From the NCBI GenBank assembly GCA_040753875.1, contig JBFMDV010000021.1, positions 1-40,495 on the forward strand: a stretch of 40,495 nucleotides of DNA, given 5' to 3'. This DNA comes from Candidatus Zixiibacteriota bacterium. GTDB lineage: Bacteria > Zixibacteria > MSB-5A5 > GN15 > FEB-12. Made by a program: the position numbers and the translations under genes. The notes below the pieces were generated by a model. The model was not told the origin of the DNA, made no database searches, and saw nothing but the letters and a program-made list of their open reading frames with translations. Positions 1-9,084 of this stretch are shown here, one piece after another; position 1 is the first letter of the stretch, and every line of letters begins with the position of its first letter.

Positions 1-33
1 CGGGCGTCCCCGCCCGACACTTTTCGCGAGCTC

Positions 34-216
34 GTGTAGGTCAAGACCCCACCAGAGGCCAAACAGGGGGGGGTCTTGACATCAACCGCCACCGATGCTC
101 CCCCGAATCGTCAAAACCCCTCTCCAAAAATCCTCCGTTGGGTTTTGACCTACAAGAACTGAGTTTTGTGTAGGTCAAGACCCTATCAGAGGCTCAACGT
201 GGGCAGGGGTCTTGAC
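34..216. repeat. three-copy hairpin repeat with compensatory stems
   Basis: Three copies of one hairpin lie within 185 bases. Copy 1 has arms at 40-50 and 70-80 (GTCAAGACCCC and its complement). Copy 3 has arms at 174-183 and 207-216 (GTCAAGACCC). Copy 2 lies in the opposite orientation with arms at 110-119 and 140-149 (GTCAAAACCC with GGGTTTTGAC). All copies have GTAGGTCAA on the 5' side in their own orientation. Loops are 19 to 23 bases and differ. The G to A change in one arm of copy 2 is matched by C to T in the other arm, so pairing is kept. This looks like a REP-type extragenic palindrome. No terminator-like T run follows. Confidence 0.75.
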
Positions 217-278
217 ACCCCTTGGCGGATAATCCAACCGTTTTCTGTCGTTTTTGGGAAAAAGGTTCCAAATATTTC

Positions 279-306
279 TTGACAACATGTGGAAAAGTTT
301 TACCTT
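279..306 (+). promoter_or_regulatory. sigma-70-like promoter candidate
   Basis: TTGACA at 279-284 is a perfect -35 box. After a 16-base spacer comes TACCTT (301-306), a weak -10. It lies about 560 bases upstream of the large secreted protein gene, so use of this promoter would give a long leader. Only the motif is seen. Confidence 0.35.
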
Positions 307-707
307 AGGGTCGAGCGTGTGTGACGCATTATAGGCGGATCCGAGAGCCAAATTAGATTCGGCTATAACAAGTATTCCTCTTTTAAGAACAGTCGATTGG
401 TAAAGTGAACGGACCCACCCGAACGGTGAGTTCTGTCTGCTGTTCTCACATACTGCACTGACAGAACGTTCGTTCGGACGTCTTACCCTTCACCGTATCC
501 CTGTTCATCCTCCCACTCATTCCACTATCGATGCGTAACCGTGAACCGTGAACCTTTTAGTGGAATCATTTCAGGAGGTGACTCAGTTAGTTCACCTGAT
601 ATAAGCGTCCAGAAGCGACTAAGTAATTTACTGCACGACTATACTTGGACCGCGAAGCCATGTGATGAGGTGGCTCCGACGATCCAGACTCCAAGATAGG
701 AATCATA
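307..707 (+). other. long non-coding leader with nested inverted repeat
   Basis: No convincing gene is seen here. A nested inverted repeat spans 419-477: outer arms CCGAACG (419-425) and CGTTCGG (471-477), inner arms GTTCTGTC (430-437) and GACAGAAC (460-467). A short direct repeat (GTGAACC twice) sits near 541-553. A second small stem lies near 655-674 (AGCCAT with GTGGCT). None of this matches a riboswitch consensus I can name. It may be a structured 5' untranslated region of the downstream secreted-protein gene. Confidence 0.35.
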
Positions 708-863
708 ATGAATTCGTTAACGGTGGTTAGAATCTCTCCCTTCCCTAGACATCATGAGATTATGGACATATCCCGCATGGTTGCCGATAACCTCGGTATA
801 TCTGGTATATGCTCCGGACCACAGAAGGCGGATTTACTCGTTCCTTATTTAAGGAGGAATTAA
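708..863 (+). CDS. possible 51-codon leader ORF coupled to the next gene
   Basis: An ATG at 708, preceded by ATAGGA at suitable spacing, opens a 51-codon frame ending in TAA at 861-863, directly abutting the ATG at 864 in the same frame. The shine-dalgarno AAGGAGG of the next gene lies inside its last codons, so ribosomes finishing it would stop exactly on the next start. The peptide (begins MNSLTVVRIS, ends LVPYLRRN) matches no family I know, and 51 open codons can arise by chance at this base composition. It could be a translated leader that couples or attenuates expression of the secreted protein, or noise. Confidence 0.3.
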   Translation: MNSLTVVRISPFPRHHEIMDISRMVADNLGISGICSGPQKADLLVPYLRRN

Positions 864-3800
864 ATGTTAAAAAGACTGTTAACCGCGGTACTCGTTTTGG
901 GCGTCCTTTTTGCCTTTAACGGTACAGCATTTTCCAACCCATCGGACATACCACGGGATCTTGATCCTAAGGATCGTGACCTACCCACTGTAACGGGTAC
1001 CACGTCCAAGGCTCAACTCCAGCCCGGTCAAGTCAACACGCCGAACAAGTCCTGGCCTCGCGTTCAGGCCTTGCCGACGGCGGCTGACATGACCCCGGGT
1101 GCGCCGGCTCCGGATACCACGCAGTGCTTCTTCCAGGACTACTACTCTGCGTACTTTACTGGTATCCCGTGCTACGCGTATCTGTGGGGCATGGAGGACG
1201 GAACAGGCACACCGGTCACCGACCAGATTGCCGTCCGTTACGACAACTACAACTACCCCTTGTATGTGGCCGATGTTTATCAAGTCGCGGTTCGAGTTTC
1301 CGAAGCCAGCCATCTCGGTGGCGCCGGAGTGCCGATCCGCGTTTCGGTCTATGACGATGCCGGCGGCCTGCCGAATGCTCTGATGGGCTTTGCCGACTTC
1401 GCTCTGCCGTATCTGGCGGTGGGCGGCTCCGGAGCCTTCGTAACTCTGGTCCTGCCGACACCGATAACGGTAGCTGGTGGGGCGTACCATGTTAGCGTTG
1501 GCTACGGTCCGACCGCTGCTTTCGGCGACACACTGACTCTGCGGTCAACCTCCGGTAATGATTTTGGCTGCACCAATGCCGTCTCTGGGCGGAGCACCTA
1601 TTATTATGCCGGCACATGGTATGATCTGCCGACTCTGTTTGGCGACGATACCGGTTATGACTGGGGTCTTCGCGTATGGTCCTGCGAGCACTATACTCAG
1701 TGCTTCACGCAGATGTCTTTCGGCGGTTATGTGTGGCTCTGGGCTGTCCCGGATCCTGCCTGGTCGACCGGGAGCACTCTGAACGGTATGGCTCAGCGCT
1801 TCGTGGCGACTGGTCCCGATACGCTGAAGACTGTGCGGTGGCGTCACTATTACCTGAACGATGGCGCCTACACCGGTGCCAGCACCAACGGCGTTGAAAT
1901 CTCTGTCTGGGGTGACAATGCCGGCATGGTTGACTATGCCTCCGGGCCTCTGGCCACGGTGACGCTGCCAGGCGGTGTGGGTCTGTTCCCGAACACCGGA
2001 CTTGGCGCAACCACCGGCTGGAATACTCTGGATATCGATTTCAGTTCGTTCAACCTCGTTCTTCTTGGCGCCTTCCATCTGTCCGCCAAGATGACCAGCG
2101 ATGTCGGTGCTACTGGCGTGTTGTATTTCGCTACCTCGTTTGAAGGCGGCGGTCCGAACAACAATGACCAGACCGGCATGTCGTCTAATTTCACCGGCGA
2201 CACCTGCCCGTGGCAGCTCACTACTGGCGCGGCCGTGGGTTGCACGACTGTTGCTACGTGGGATACCGACCTGGGTCTCGATCTGGGCTTCCTGATCGGC
2301 TCCGTTCGCTGCAAGGACGAGTTCTATACCTGTCAGCATCAGGCTACACACGACGGCTACTTCAATACTGCCTGGGGCCTGGGATACGCCGCTATCGGCT
2401 TCTCGCGCCGCGCGGTCTCCCAGATGATCCAGGGTGGTGTTGGCGGAGCGCCGAACCGCGTCGAAAAGATCGGCTTCGTCGTTGCTGATGACGCCCTCTT
2501 TGGCGACCCGTGCTGCACCAACGGTACCCCGAGCCTGAAAGTCAGCATCGATGCTGACAACGGTGCGATGGGTCCCGGTGCGACACTGTGGTCAACGACG
2601 CTGACCTATGCTCAACTCTCGCCTACCATTAATGGGTGGACGGAAGTGGTAATCCCCGGTGGGTTTGTAGTTCCCGGCAACTTCTATGTCACTGCGGAAA
2701 TCGCTCCCACCGATTCGACTGCTGAATACTGGTACTTTGGCGGCGACCGCATGGTCGGTTCCCACACTTCACCGCCGCACATCATGTTCAACGGCGGTAT
2801 GTGGCAGTTACGGAACGATCCTATAGCCAACTACTGGCAGAATCGTCATGCCGCAGCCGGTGACCTGGCCAACGCCATCTTCGAGGTGGATTTCTGCTCA
2901 ATTCCACCGAACGAAGCCACCTGTGCGACTCCTGATGTCTGGCCGACTGCCGGTCATGACTATCAGCGCACCAACCATTCGAACGTGGCACTTTCCGATG
3001 CCTATTGCGATCTGACTCTGAACTGGCTCTATCAGCATCCGACCCAGCTCGCAACGTTCGTTGGTCCTATTATCGACGGTAACGAAGTTGTCATGTCATT
3101 CACCGCCGAGTACAAGATCCTCGATCTTGCCACGGGCGCTGTCCTCTCCACCCTGAACGACCCGGGCATCATGGGTTCCACCAACATCCGCTGCATTCCG
3201 ACGATTGCAACGGTGGGCGGCATCCGGACCCTGTTCGTGGCGGGCGGCAGCCAGAACGCCGTCGCGGCGTATGACATCACCAACCCGGCTCTCCCCGTGG
3301 AGCGCTGGCGGATTGGCCCGACCAACGGGTGGGCCGGTCTTGGCAACATTGGTGTTGCCCGGTACACGAACTTCACCGTCCAGACCGTGGCCGGTACCGA
3401 AATCGTAATCTTTGGTACGGACGGCGGTAAGGTGTTTGCGGTCGATGCGAACCTCGGTACTGCCTATGCTCCGTGGGGTGTCGGCCTGGCCAACGCCACC
3501 AACGTGGGCGGTTCGACCCTGGCGTCAGGCGCTACCGACGGCGTGCGTTATTACTGCGGCACCAAGATCGACGGCTTGAACGCCGATCTGTTCGCTCTCA
3601 GTCTCGTCGATGGCAGCATCGTATGGCAGCTTTCCACCTCCGCCGGCCTTCAGGGTACTGTCGTGTACCCAGGTCTCGGTGCTGGTGCGGAAGGCTTCGA
3701 TGCGACCGTGGCGGTCACACCGGACGATGGCACGGTTTGGGCCAACGCCACCATGGGGATCGGTAATCACCCGACCGATGGTGTGTTCTATCGCCTGAAC

Positions 3801-6056
3801 TCGGCCTCCGGCGCGCTGAAGAGCGCGGTTGCTTCCAACTCCTCCTTTGGCGGTGTAAGCAATCCGATTATTGACCAGAATCGCGTTTATATTCCGACTC
3901 GCAGCCGCTGGGTCACCCCTCCGTCGGGTGGCTTCCTGCTGGCCTTCAGTCGGTACACTGGTACTCTCTCCTATGCTACGTATCTCGGCGCGGACGACAA
4001 CGCTGGTCCGTTCCGTACCAACGGTGTCCTGACCTGCGAGACCGGTGCTCCGGATCAGTTGTTCGTATTCTCTGATAACGGCTACCTGAGCTGTGTCAAT
4101 GCCGACAATGGTGACGAAATCTACCATCGTCGCATCGACCACCTCAGCGCCTCTCTGAACATTGGTGGCGCGGGTGCGGCTGCTCCGGGTCATTTGGTCT
4201 TTGGCGATCGCTACGGCGACGTCATCGACATGTCCAAGCAGACCGACCGGGCCCGTTTGGAGATTCTCCACTACGCGATAGCGCTGCCGGTTCCGTTCGG
4301 TTCACCGAATCCGACTATGGTGACGGTACCGAACGTGTACACCAACACCGGTTGCGTTGCGTTGAACGTTGCCTCCATCGCTTTCTCGGATGTGACCAAC
4401 GGTCAGACCCCGGGCGCGGCGATGTTCTCGGGCGTCAGCGACGACGCTATGGCGAACGCCTCGTCGATAGCCAACAACCTGGCTGCCAACGCCGCGTCGT
4501 TTGCCAAGTGGCATCCTGCTGCCAAGGGCGACGAGATGCTCGTGGAGAATCGTGAGATTGCCGTCAAGCCGGCTCTTAACAAGGCCGCTGCGGCTGTCCC
4601 GCCGTTCATCAACGTCGGCGTCATTGGCCCGTTTGTGATCCCTGCGGGTGACACCGCCGACATCATTCTCAACGTCAATGGCCCGCTGGTGAACCGTGGT
4701 CCGAACGTCGCTTACGCGCAGTTCACGACCGATGATCCCGACTTCTGGCTGGGCACTTCAGCCCTGTTGCCGGAAGTGAAGATCACGCTGGTTGGTGGCT
4801 GCTTGATTGACACCACCGCGCTGAATTTCGGCGCTGCCAGTGCCAACATGCAGTGGGTAACCAACACCGGCCGTTTGGGTACCGGTGACTGGACCCCGCA
4901 CGCGTTTGACATCGACGGCGAAGATGCGATCTTCTATCAGGGCACGTATCTCTTCGGCGTGGATTCCTTCCGCCTTGCCATGAACACGCAGGATTGGTCC
5001 TCGGGTGGTGGCGAGAACGATGCATGGATTTCCATGCAGCCGGATCCGAACTTCTGCGACGGCGATTGCAAGCCCGCGCTGACGACGGGTGCCACCCTTG
5101 GCGCCGTGTCGCTCACCGGTGTGGGTCTCTATACCCCGCTGGTTGGCAACATCATCTGCAAGAGCTACATCGATTCCGTCCAGAACTTCGACGACGGTAC
5201 CGGCTGGTACTGGAGATGGTACGGCGCTCCGTTCGACGACACGCTGACCATGGGTCTGTACTGCAACAGCAAGACCTTTGCGGTTGAAGACGCTCCTGTC
5301 GGTTTCGAGCTGCTGAACAACGTGACGGTTGAAGTCATGAAGTTCTTCCCGCGGTTCGGACAGGCTGTTCCGGGCTGGAAGTTCGCTTCCGACATCGACT
5401 ATGATGTTGGCACCGATACGGCCGCTATGGACCAGAGCATTTCGACCGTCTGGTCGTTTAACGCCAACAAGCCGGCTACCGGCGATGCGTATGGTATGGT
5501 GAAGCTGCCGTTCGGCGGCTGCGGCATTGCACCCATGAAGAACGTGCGTGCGCTGCAGTCTCTGCAGGGTCAGTTTGAAGACACCGATGGTCGTGGCAAC
5601 CCGTACTGGGATTCTGCCTATTACTACATGAGTCTGCCGTCCGGTTCTATGACTTCACAGAACATCCGGCAGTCCGGTGGTGATCAGCAGATGCATGCCA
5701 CCTTCATCGAGCACGACTTCACCGGAAACGATACGCTCGTGTTTGGCGTGGCTCACTTTGGATTCCTCGGGCTGACTAATCCGCACGATGGTTCCAATTA
5801 TGCGGCCCTGGCTCGCTTGGTTAACAAGTGGGTCGGCTATGGTCGCGGCGACGTAAACAATGACAACACCATTAACCTGGCTGACATTGTTTACCTGACC
5901 CAGACCGTTGCCGGTGGCCCGGGTGCGATTCCGTTCGCTCATTTGTCGGACGTGAACGCTGACGGCGCTACCGACGCTGCCGACGTCACCTTCCTGGTGA
6001 ACTACTACTTCAACTATGGCGATTGCCCGAGTGGCGCGTTCATAGTGGGGTTGTAA
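864..6056 (+). CDS. giant secreted protein with PQQ-type propeller and C-terminal dockerin
   Basis: 1730 residues, with an ideal AAGGAGG ahead of the ATG. Residues 1-24 form a Sec signal peptide (MLKRLL start, cleavage after TAFS). About 85-680 holds three cysteine-bearing beta-sandwich-like modules, each starting near an aromatic-rich segment (TQCFFQDYYSAYF, TQCFTQMSF, FYTCQHQATHDGYF). From about 692 (VWPTAGHDYQRT) to about 1120 the pattern fits a PQQ-like beta-propeller, as in quinoprotein or outer-membrane assembly proteins, but no cofactor residues are identified. About 1120-1650 is further beta-rich sequence. Residues 1660-1725 are two dockerin-type EF-hand loops (GDVNNDNTINLADIVYL and DVNADGATDAADVTFLVNYY). 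It is probably a cell-surface or released protein needing calcium. Codon use is strongly biased and there are long antisense open frames, which suggests high expression. The function is unknown. Confidence 0.9.
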   Translation: MLKRLLTAVLVLGVLFAFNGTAFSNPSDIPRDLDPKDRDLPTVTGTTSKAQLQPGQVNTPNKSWPRVQALPTAADMTPGAPAPDTTQCFFQDYYSAYFTGIPCYAYLWGMEDGTGTPVTDQIAVRYDNYNYPLYVADVYQVAVRVSEASHLGGAGVPIRVSVYDDAGGLPNALMGFADFALPYLAVGGSGAFVTLVLPTPITVAGGAYHVSVGYGPTAAFGDTLTLRSTSGNDFGCTNAVSGRSTYYYAGTWYDLPTLFGDDTGYDWGLRVWSCEHYTQCFTQMSFGGYVWLWAVPDPAWSTGSTLNGMAQRFVATGPDTLKTVRWRHYYLNDGAYTGASTNGVEISVWGDNAGMVDYASGPLATVTLPGGVGLFPNTGLGATTGWNTLDIDFSSFNLVLLGAFHLSAKMTSDVGATGVLYFATSFEGGGPNNNDQTGMSSNFTGDTCPWQLTTGAAVGCTTVATWDTDLGLDLGFLIGSVRCKDEFYTCQHQATHDGYFNTAWGLGYAAIGFSRRAVSQMIQGGVGGAPNRVEKIGFVVADDALFGDPCCTNGTPSLKVSIDADNGAMGPGATLWSTTLTYAQLSPTINGWTEVVIPGGFVVPGNFYVTAEIAPTDSTAEYWYFGGDRMVGSHTSPPHIMFNGGMWQLRNDPIANYWQNRHAAAGDLANAIFEVDFCSIPPNEATCATPDVWPTAGHDYQRTNHSNVALSDAYCDLTLNWLYQHPTQLATFVGPIIDGNEVVMSFTAEYKILDLATGAVLSTLNDPGIMGSTNIRCIPTIATVGGIRTLFVAGGSQNAVAAYDITNPALPVERWRIGPTNGWAGLGNIGVARYTNFTVQTVAGTEIVIFGTDGGKVFAVDANLGTAYAPWGVGLANATNVGGSTLASGATDGVRYYCGTKIDGLNADLFALSLVDGSIVWQLSTSAGLQGTVVYPGLGAGAEGFDATVAVTPDDGTVWANATMGIGNHPTDGVFYRLNSASGALKSAVASNSSFGGVSNPIIDQNRVYIPTRSRWVTPPSGGFLLAFSRYTGTLSYATYLGADDNAGPFRTNGVLTCETGAPDQLFVFSDNGYLSCVNADNGDEIYHRRIDHLSASLNIGGAGAAAPGHLVFGDRYGDVIDMSKQTDRARLEILHYAIALPVPFGSPNPTMVTVPNVYTNTGCVALNVASIAFSDVTNGQTPGAAMFSGVSDDAMANASSIANNLAANAASFAKWHPAAKGDEMLVENREIAVKPALNKAAAAVPPFINVGVIGPFVIPAGDTADIILNVNGPLVNRGPNVAYAQFTTDDPDFWLGTSALLPEVKITLVGGCLIDTTALNFGAASANMQWVTNTGRLGTGDWTPHAFDIDGEDAIFYQGTYLFGVDSFRLAMNTQDWSSGGGENDAWISMQPDPNFCDGDCKPALTTGATLGAVSLTGVGLYTPLVGNIICKSYIDSVQNFDDGTGWYWRWYGAPFDDTLTMGLYCNSKTFAVEDAPVGFELLNNVTVEVMKFFPRFGQAVPGWKFASDIDYDVGTDTAAMDQSISTVWSFNANKPATGDAYGMVKLPFGGCGIAPMKNVRALQSLQGQFEDTDGRGNPYWDSAYYYMSLPSGSMTSQNIRQSGGDQQMHATFIEHDFTGNDTLVFGVAHFGFLGLTNPHDGSNYAALARLVNKWVGYGRGDVNNDNTINLADIVYLTQTVAGGPGAIPFAHLSDVNADGATDAADVTFLVNYYFNYGDCPSGAFIVGL

Positions 6057-6095
6057 TTTCTCAGGTCGTTGACCAAAGCTGGTCATTAGACTAAA

Positions 6096-6128
6096 GAAGC
6101 GAGGGCACTTGCCCTCGCTTCTTTTTTT
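6096..6128 (+). terminator. rho-independent terminator of the giant secreted protein gene
   Basis: An 11-12 bp stem (GAAGCGAGGGC with GCCCTCGCTTC) and a tiny loop are followed by seven T, 40 bases after the stop codon. Confidence 0.9.
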
Positions 6129-6424
6129 GTCATGCTTGTGCTTGGCACCCGTCCTCGTGTGCCAGCTCCGGCAGACGGGGACGTCTGCCGTTCACATACC
6201 AACGTTTGCGGCGTGACGCGCTGAGCGGAGTCGAAGCGCGAACCATGCCTTCGTTGACGCTTGTGCCACACCTATCAGGTGTGCCGATGCCAAGATGCGT
6301 ATCGCAACAATTCGCACCTGTTAGGTGCGGCACAAAATCGCAAGCTGGCTAAGTGTGACCTGACGCCACCGCCCGCCCTCTTTTTTTCTGGCCCGCAAAT
6401 CGAAAGGACGCGTATACTTGTCTC
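6129..6424. repeat. intergenic cluster of palindromic repeats, no gene
   Basis: This spacer holds several short palindromes and no credible gene. 6169-6190 is CGGCAGAC - GGGGAC - GTCTGCCG, related to the unit at 38419-38440. 6221-6236 carries CTGAGCGGAGTCGAAG, a motif common in dispersed bacterial repeats. 6267-6283 pairs CACACCT with AGGTGTG, and 6313-6329 pairs CGCACCT with AGGTGCG; the two hairpins differ by compensating bases. 6352-6367 is identical over 16 bases to 25220-25235, the 3' arm of another repeat type. The M50 protease gene starts right after. Confidence 0.65.
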
Positions 6425-7483
6425 ATGTCCAAGGAAGAACGCGAACTTCACAACATCTCGCGGCTGCTCGCCGACCTGTACGCGGTCGACGCCATGTACC
6501 GGCAGGGGCCGGAGTTTGTCTTCTCCATGACCAGCCGCGCCGACCCCGAGCGAACCGCATATCTGTTGAACGAGCGACTCCGGACCAGCGGCTATCATTT
6601 CGACCTCAAAGCCCGACCGGGGGAATCGGCGCTGCTGACCATCGACCCGAAACGACATGTCCGAATCCCTCTTGTCAACATCGTCTTGTTTGTCGCCACA
6701 CTTCTGACAACCTACCTGGTGCCAGTGTATATGACGAGTCCGCAGGGGGAGTTCTGGTCGCGGTTGCAGCAGGGTGCCGGACTCGAATTCATGGCGGCGA
6801 TGATGTCCATTCTGTTCGTGCATGAGATGGGGCACTATGTCGCCGGACGGCGACGGGGGATCGTGACGTCGTGGCCGTATTTTCTTCCGGCGCCCAATCT
6901 GATCGGGACATTCGGGGCGATCATCAAATCAAAGTCACCGTTTTGGAATCGAAGAGACCTCATTGAAGTTGGCGCGTGGGGCCCGGTAGCCGGGTGGATT
7001 GTGGCACTGGGGTGGTTGATATACGGGCTGCCCAAATCTACGCTGGTGGCCATGACCGGCGAGAATGCGCTCCGGTTGGGAGATTCGGTGATTATGAAAG
7101 CGCTCAGCTCGGCCCTGATGGCCTCGCCGCCCGCAGGGTACGACTATATGCTGAGCGAAGCGGCATTCGCCGGATGGGTGGGACTGCTGGTGACGGCCAT
7201 CAATCTTTTGCCGGTCGGGCAGCTCGACGGCGGGCATATCCTCTACGGATTGGCGCCAAAACGGCAACGACTGCTCGGCTGGGCAGCATGGATTGGTCTT
7301 GCGCTATTGGGGTTGAAATGGGAGGGCTGGTGGCTGTTCGCGGCGTTCGGACTGATCTTCGGCGTGTCTCATCCCCCCACACTCGACGATCACCACCCGA
7401 TCGGACGTTCCGCCCTGGCGCTGGGGGTTGTGGCGCTGATAATATTCGCGCTCTCTCTTACACCGGCACCGTTTCAGTTTTAG
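6425..7483 (+). CDS. site-2-protease-type membrane metalloprotease (M50)
   Basis: 352 residues. The zinc-binding motif is HEMGH at residues 133-137 in a hydrophobic helix, and the third ligand motif is NLLPVGQLDGGH starting at residue 260 (Asp268). The two together define the M50 / site-2 protease fold, which cleaves substrates inside the membrane. Several hydrophobic segments flank the motifs. There is no PDZ insertion like that of RseP, so it resembles the short plant-EGY or archaeal-type S2P. The substrate is unknown. The start is not fixed well: AAAGGA lies about 16 bases upstream, rather far. The 3' end overlaps the convergent HD-GYP gene by 26 bases. Confidence 0.88.
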   Translation: MSKEERELHNISRLLADLYAVDAMYRQGPEFVFSMTSRADPERTAYLLNERLRTSGYHFDLKARPGESALLTIDPKRHVRIPLVNIVLFVATLLTTYLVPVYMTSPQGEFWSRLQQGAGLEFMAAMMSILFVHEMGHYVAGRRRGIVTSWPYFLPAPNLIGTFGAIIKSKSPFWNRRDLIEVGAWGPVAGWIVALGWLIYGLPKSTLVAMTGENALRLGDSVIMKALSSALMASPPAGYDYMLSEAAFAGWVGLLVTAINLLPVGQLDGGHILYGLAPKRQRLLGWAAWIGLALLGLKWEGWWLFAAFGLIFGVSHPPTLDDHHPIGRSALALGVVALIIFALSLTPAPFQF

Positions 7484-8975
7484 ACGGTATTGTCTCAAGG
7501 CAGCTCAGATCGAAAGAGCGCCCGTACAATTCTTCGAGATTGATTTTCTTCTCGCGCAACACCTGGAGAAACACTTCGACTATTGCCGGGTCAAACTGTT
7601 TCCCCTTATTGGTGACCAGCTCCCTGAGAGCGATCTCGATTGACGCGCCGTTGCGGTATGGCCGATCCGACAGGATGGCATCAAACGTATCGACCACTGC
7701 CAGCAGGCGTCCTTCCACCGGGATCTCATCTCCGCGCAGCCCCTTGGGGTACCCCTTGCCGTCGTACCGTTCATGATGGGAGATGATGTACGGTACGGCC
7801 GCTTTGAACAGGTCGATACCGCTCACGATCTTGAGCCCGACCAGCGGGTGATTGATCATGCGCTGGCGCTCATCGTCGGTGAGCCGGTCCGGCTTGTTGA
7901 GGATAGAATCCGGCACGCCGATCTTGCCGATATCGTGCAGCGTACAGCCCATGACGAGGCTGTTCAGGCGGGCACCGGTCCAGCCCATTTCGCGGGCCAC
8001 CGGCTCGGCCAGACGAATCACCCGGTCGGTATGACCGGCCGTGTGCGAGTCGCGTGCTTCAATGGCGTTGGCCAGCGCACGAATCGCCTGCAGATACGAG
8101 GTCTGCAAGTCCTCGTATAGTTTCTGGTTAGAAATGGCCGAAGCCGCTGCATTGGTCAGGATATTCAGCGCGTTCAACTGCGCCGGGTAGACCCGTTGGA
8201 AGCGATCCAGCACCAATAGATTGATGACGCCGTGCAGCGTCCGCCGTACGAAGATGGGTGACGAGATGAACGTCCGCACCATCATCTGATCTTCGATCTT
8301 GATCGGCGAGCTGGTGATATGAGGCTGTGGACTCTTCGTATACGTGAACTTGAGCAGATGTGCGTCTTCGAGCACGGCCGCCGTGTGGGCTTCGTCATCA
8401 GATTCATGAACGGTCCGGATAATTCTCCCCTGGACCGGATCGATTTCGATAATGCCGGCCGCCGCCGCACCCAACTCGGTCTTGCAGGAGCTGAGGACCA
8501 TACGAAGGTACTGATCGATATCGATACCCATAGTGAATGCGCCGGCAGCCTTCAAGAATTCGACCTGCCCTTTCAGCGTCAGGTTCTCGCGCACCACTTT
8601 CTGATGCGCAACCCCCCGGCGGATCACCGCCTTGAGCACTTCGAGCTTGAACGGCTTCACTAGAAAATCGTAGGCCCCTTTTTTGAGAACAGAGATGGCC
8701 GTCTGGACAGTCGGGTGGGCCGTCATAATGATCACGATCGCGTCCTGGTGTTCCTTGAGCGCAACTTCGAGGACCTCCACGCCCGATGATTCCCCCATCA
8801 CCAGGTCGGTCAACACGAGGTCGACCGGGTTTTCGTGCAAATGTTCGATCGCCTTGACCGGGTCGGTAAACGAGATGATGTCGTACTTCTCGGCCGTCAA
8901 TGATTCGACAATGATGTCGCAAATATACTTTTCATCGTCGACCACTACGAGTCGGAGATTGCCTGGGTTGGTCAT
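7458..8975 (-). CDS. response regulator with GAF-like and HD-GYP domains
   Basis: 505 residues from the ATG at 8975, which has GAGAAAG upstream; a frame opening at 9032 adds 19 unconvincing residues. Residues 8-125 are a CheY-like receiver with Asp57 (LVLTDLVM) and the LVKPF lysine near 107. About 140-300 resembles a GAF sensor domain. About 315-490 is an HD-GYP domain with LHDIGKIGVPD and HHERYDGKGYP, the residues needed for metal binding and cyclic-di-GMP hydrolysis. It is probably a phosphorylation-controlled c-di-GMP phosphodiesterase. No partner kinase is nearby. It lies 109 bases downstream of lipA on the same strand and overlaps the end of the M50 gene. Confidence 0.93.
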   Translation of the reverse strand: MTNPGNLRLVVVDDEKYICDIIVESLTAEKYDIISFTDPVKAIEHLHENPVDLVLTDLVMGESSGVEVLEVALKEHQDAIVIIMTAHPTVQTAISVLKKGAYDFLVKPFKLEVLKAVIRRGVAHQKVVRENLTLKGQVEFLKAAGAFTMGIDIDQYLRMVLSSCKTELGAAAAGIIEIDPVQGRIIRTVHESDDEAHTAAVLEDAHLLKFTYTKSPQPHITSSPIKIEDQMMVRTFISSPIFVRRTLHGVINLLVLDRFQRVYPAQLNALNILTNAAASAISNQKLYEDLQTSYLQAIRALANAIEARDSHTAGHTDRVIRLAEPVAREMGWTGARLNSLVMGCTLHDIGKIGVPDSILNKPDRLTDDERQRMINHPLVGLKIVSGIDLFKAAVPYIISHHERYDGKGYPKGLRGDEIPVEGRLLAVVDTFDAILSDRPYRNGASIEIALRELVTNKGKQFDPAIVEVFLQVLREKKINLEELYGRSFDLSCLETIPSKTETVPV

Positions 8976-9084
8976 ACTTTCTCGCGCTTTCCCACGTCGA
9001 TTTACCCTATACTTTCGGACGTCGCCGGACAAACATAACGGCGCTTTCCGTATCTGTCTGATAATTGCGCTTGGGGATTTTCGA

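Noticed and set aside
640-700. Cyclic-di-GMP (GEMM) or similar riboswitch in the leader
   Set aside because: The GCGAAGCC segment is only loosely similar to GEMM sequence. The tetraloop-receptor and second conserved stem could not be found.
3525-4271. 248-codon open frame on the minus strand inside the giant secreted protein gene, and similar long antisense frames elsewhere (for example 1545-2351, 6275-6835, 34579-35319)
   Set aside because: They lie fully opposite well-supported genes, lack ribosome-binding sites and recognisable domains, and result from the codon bias of the sense gene.
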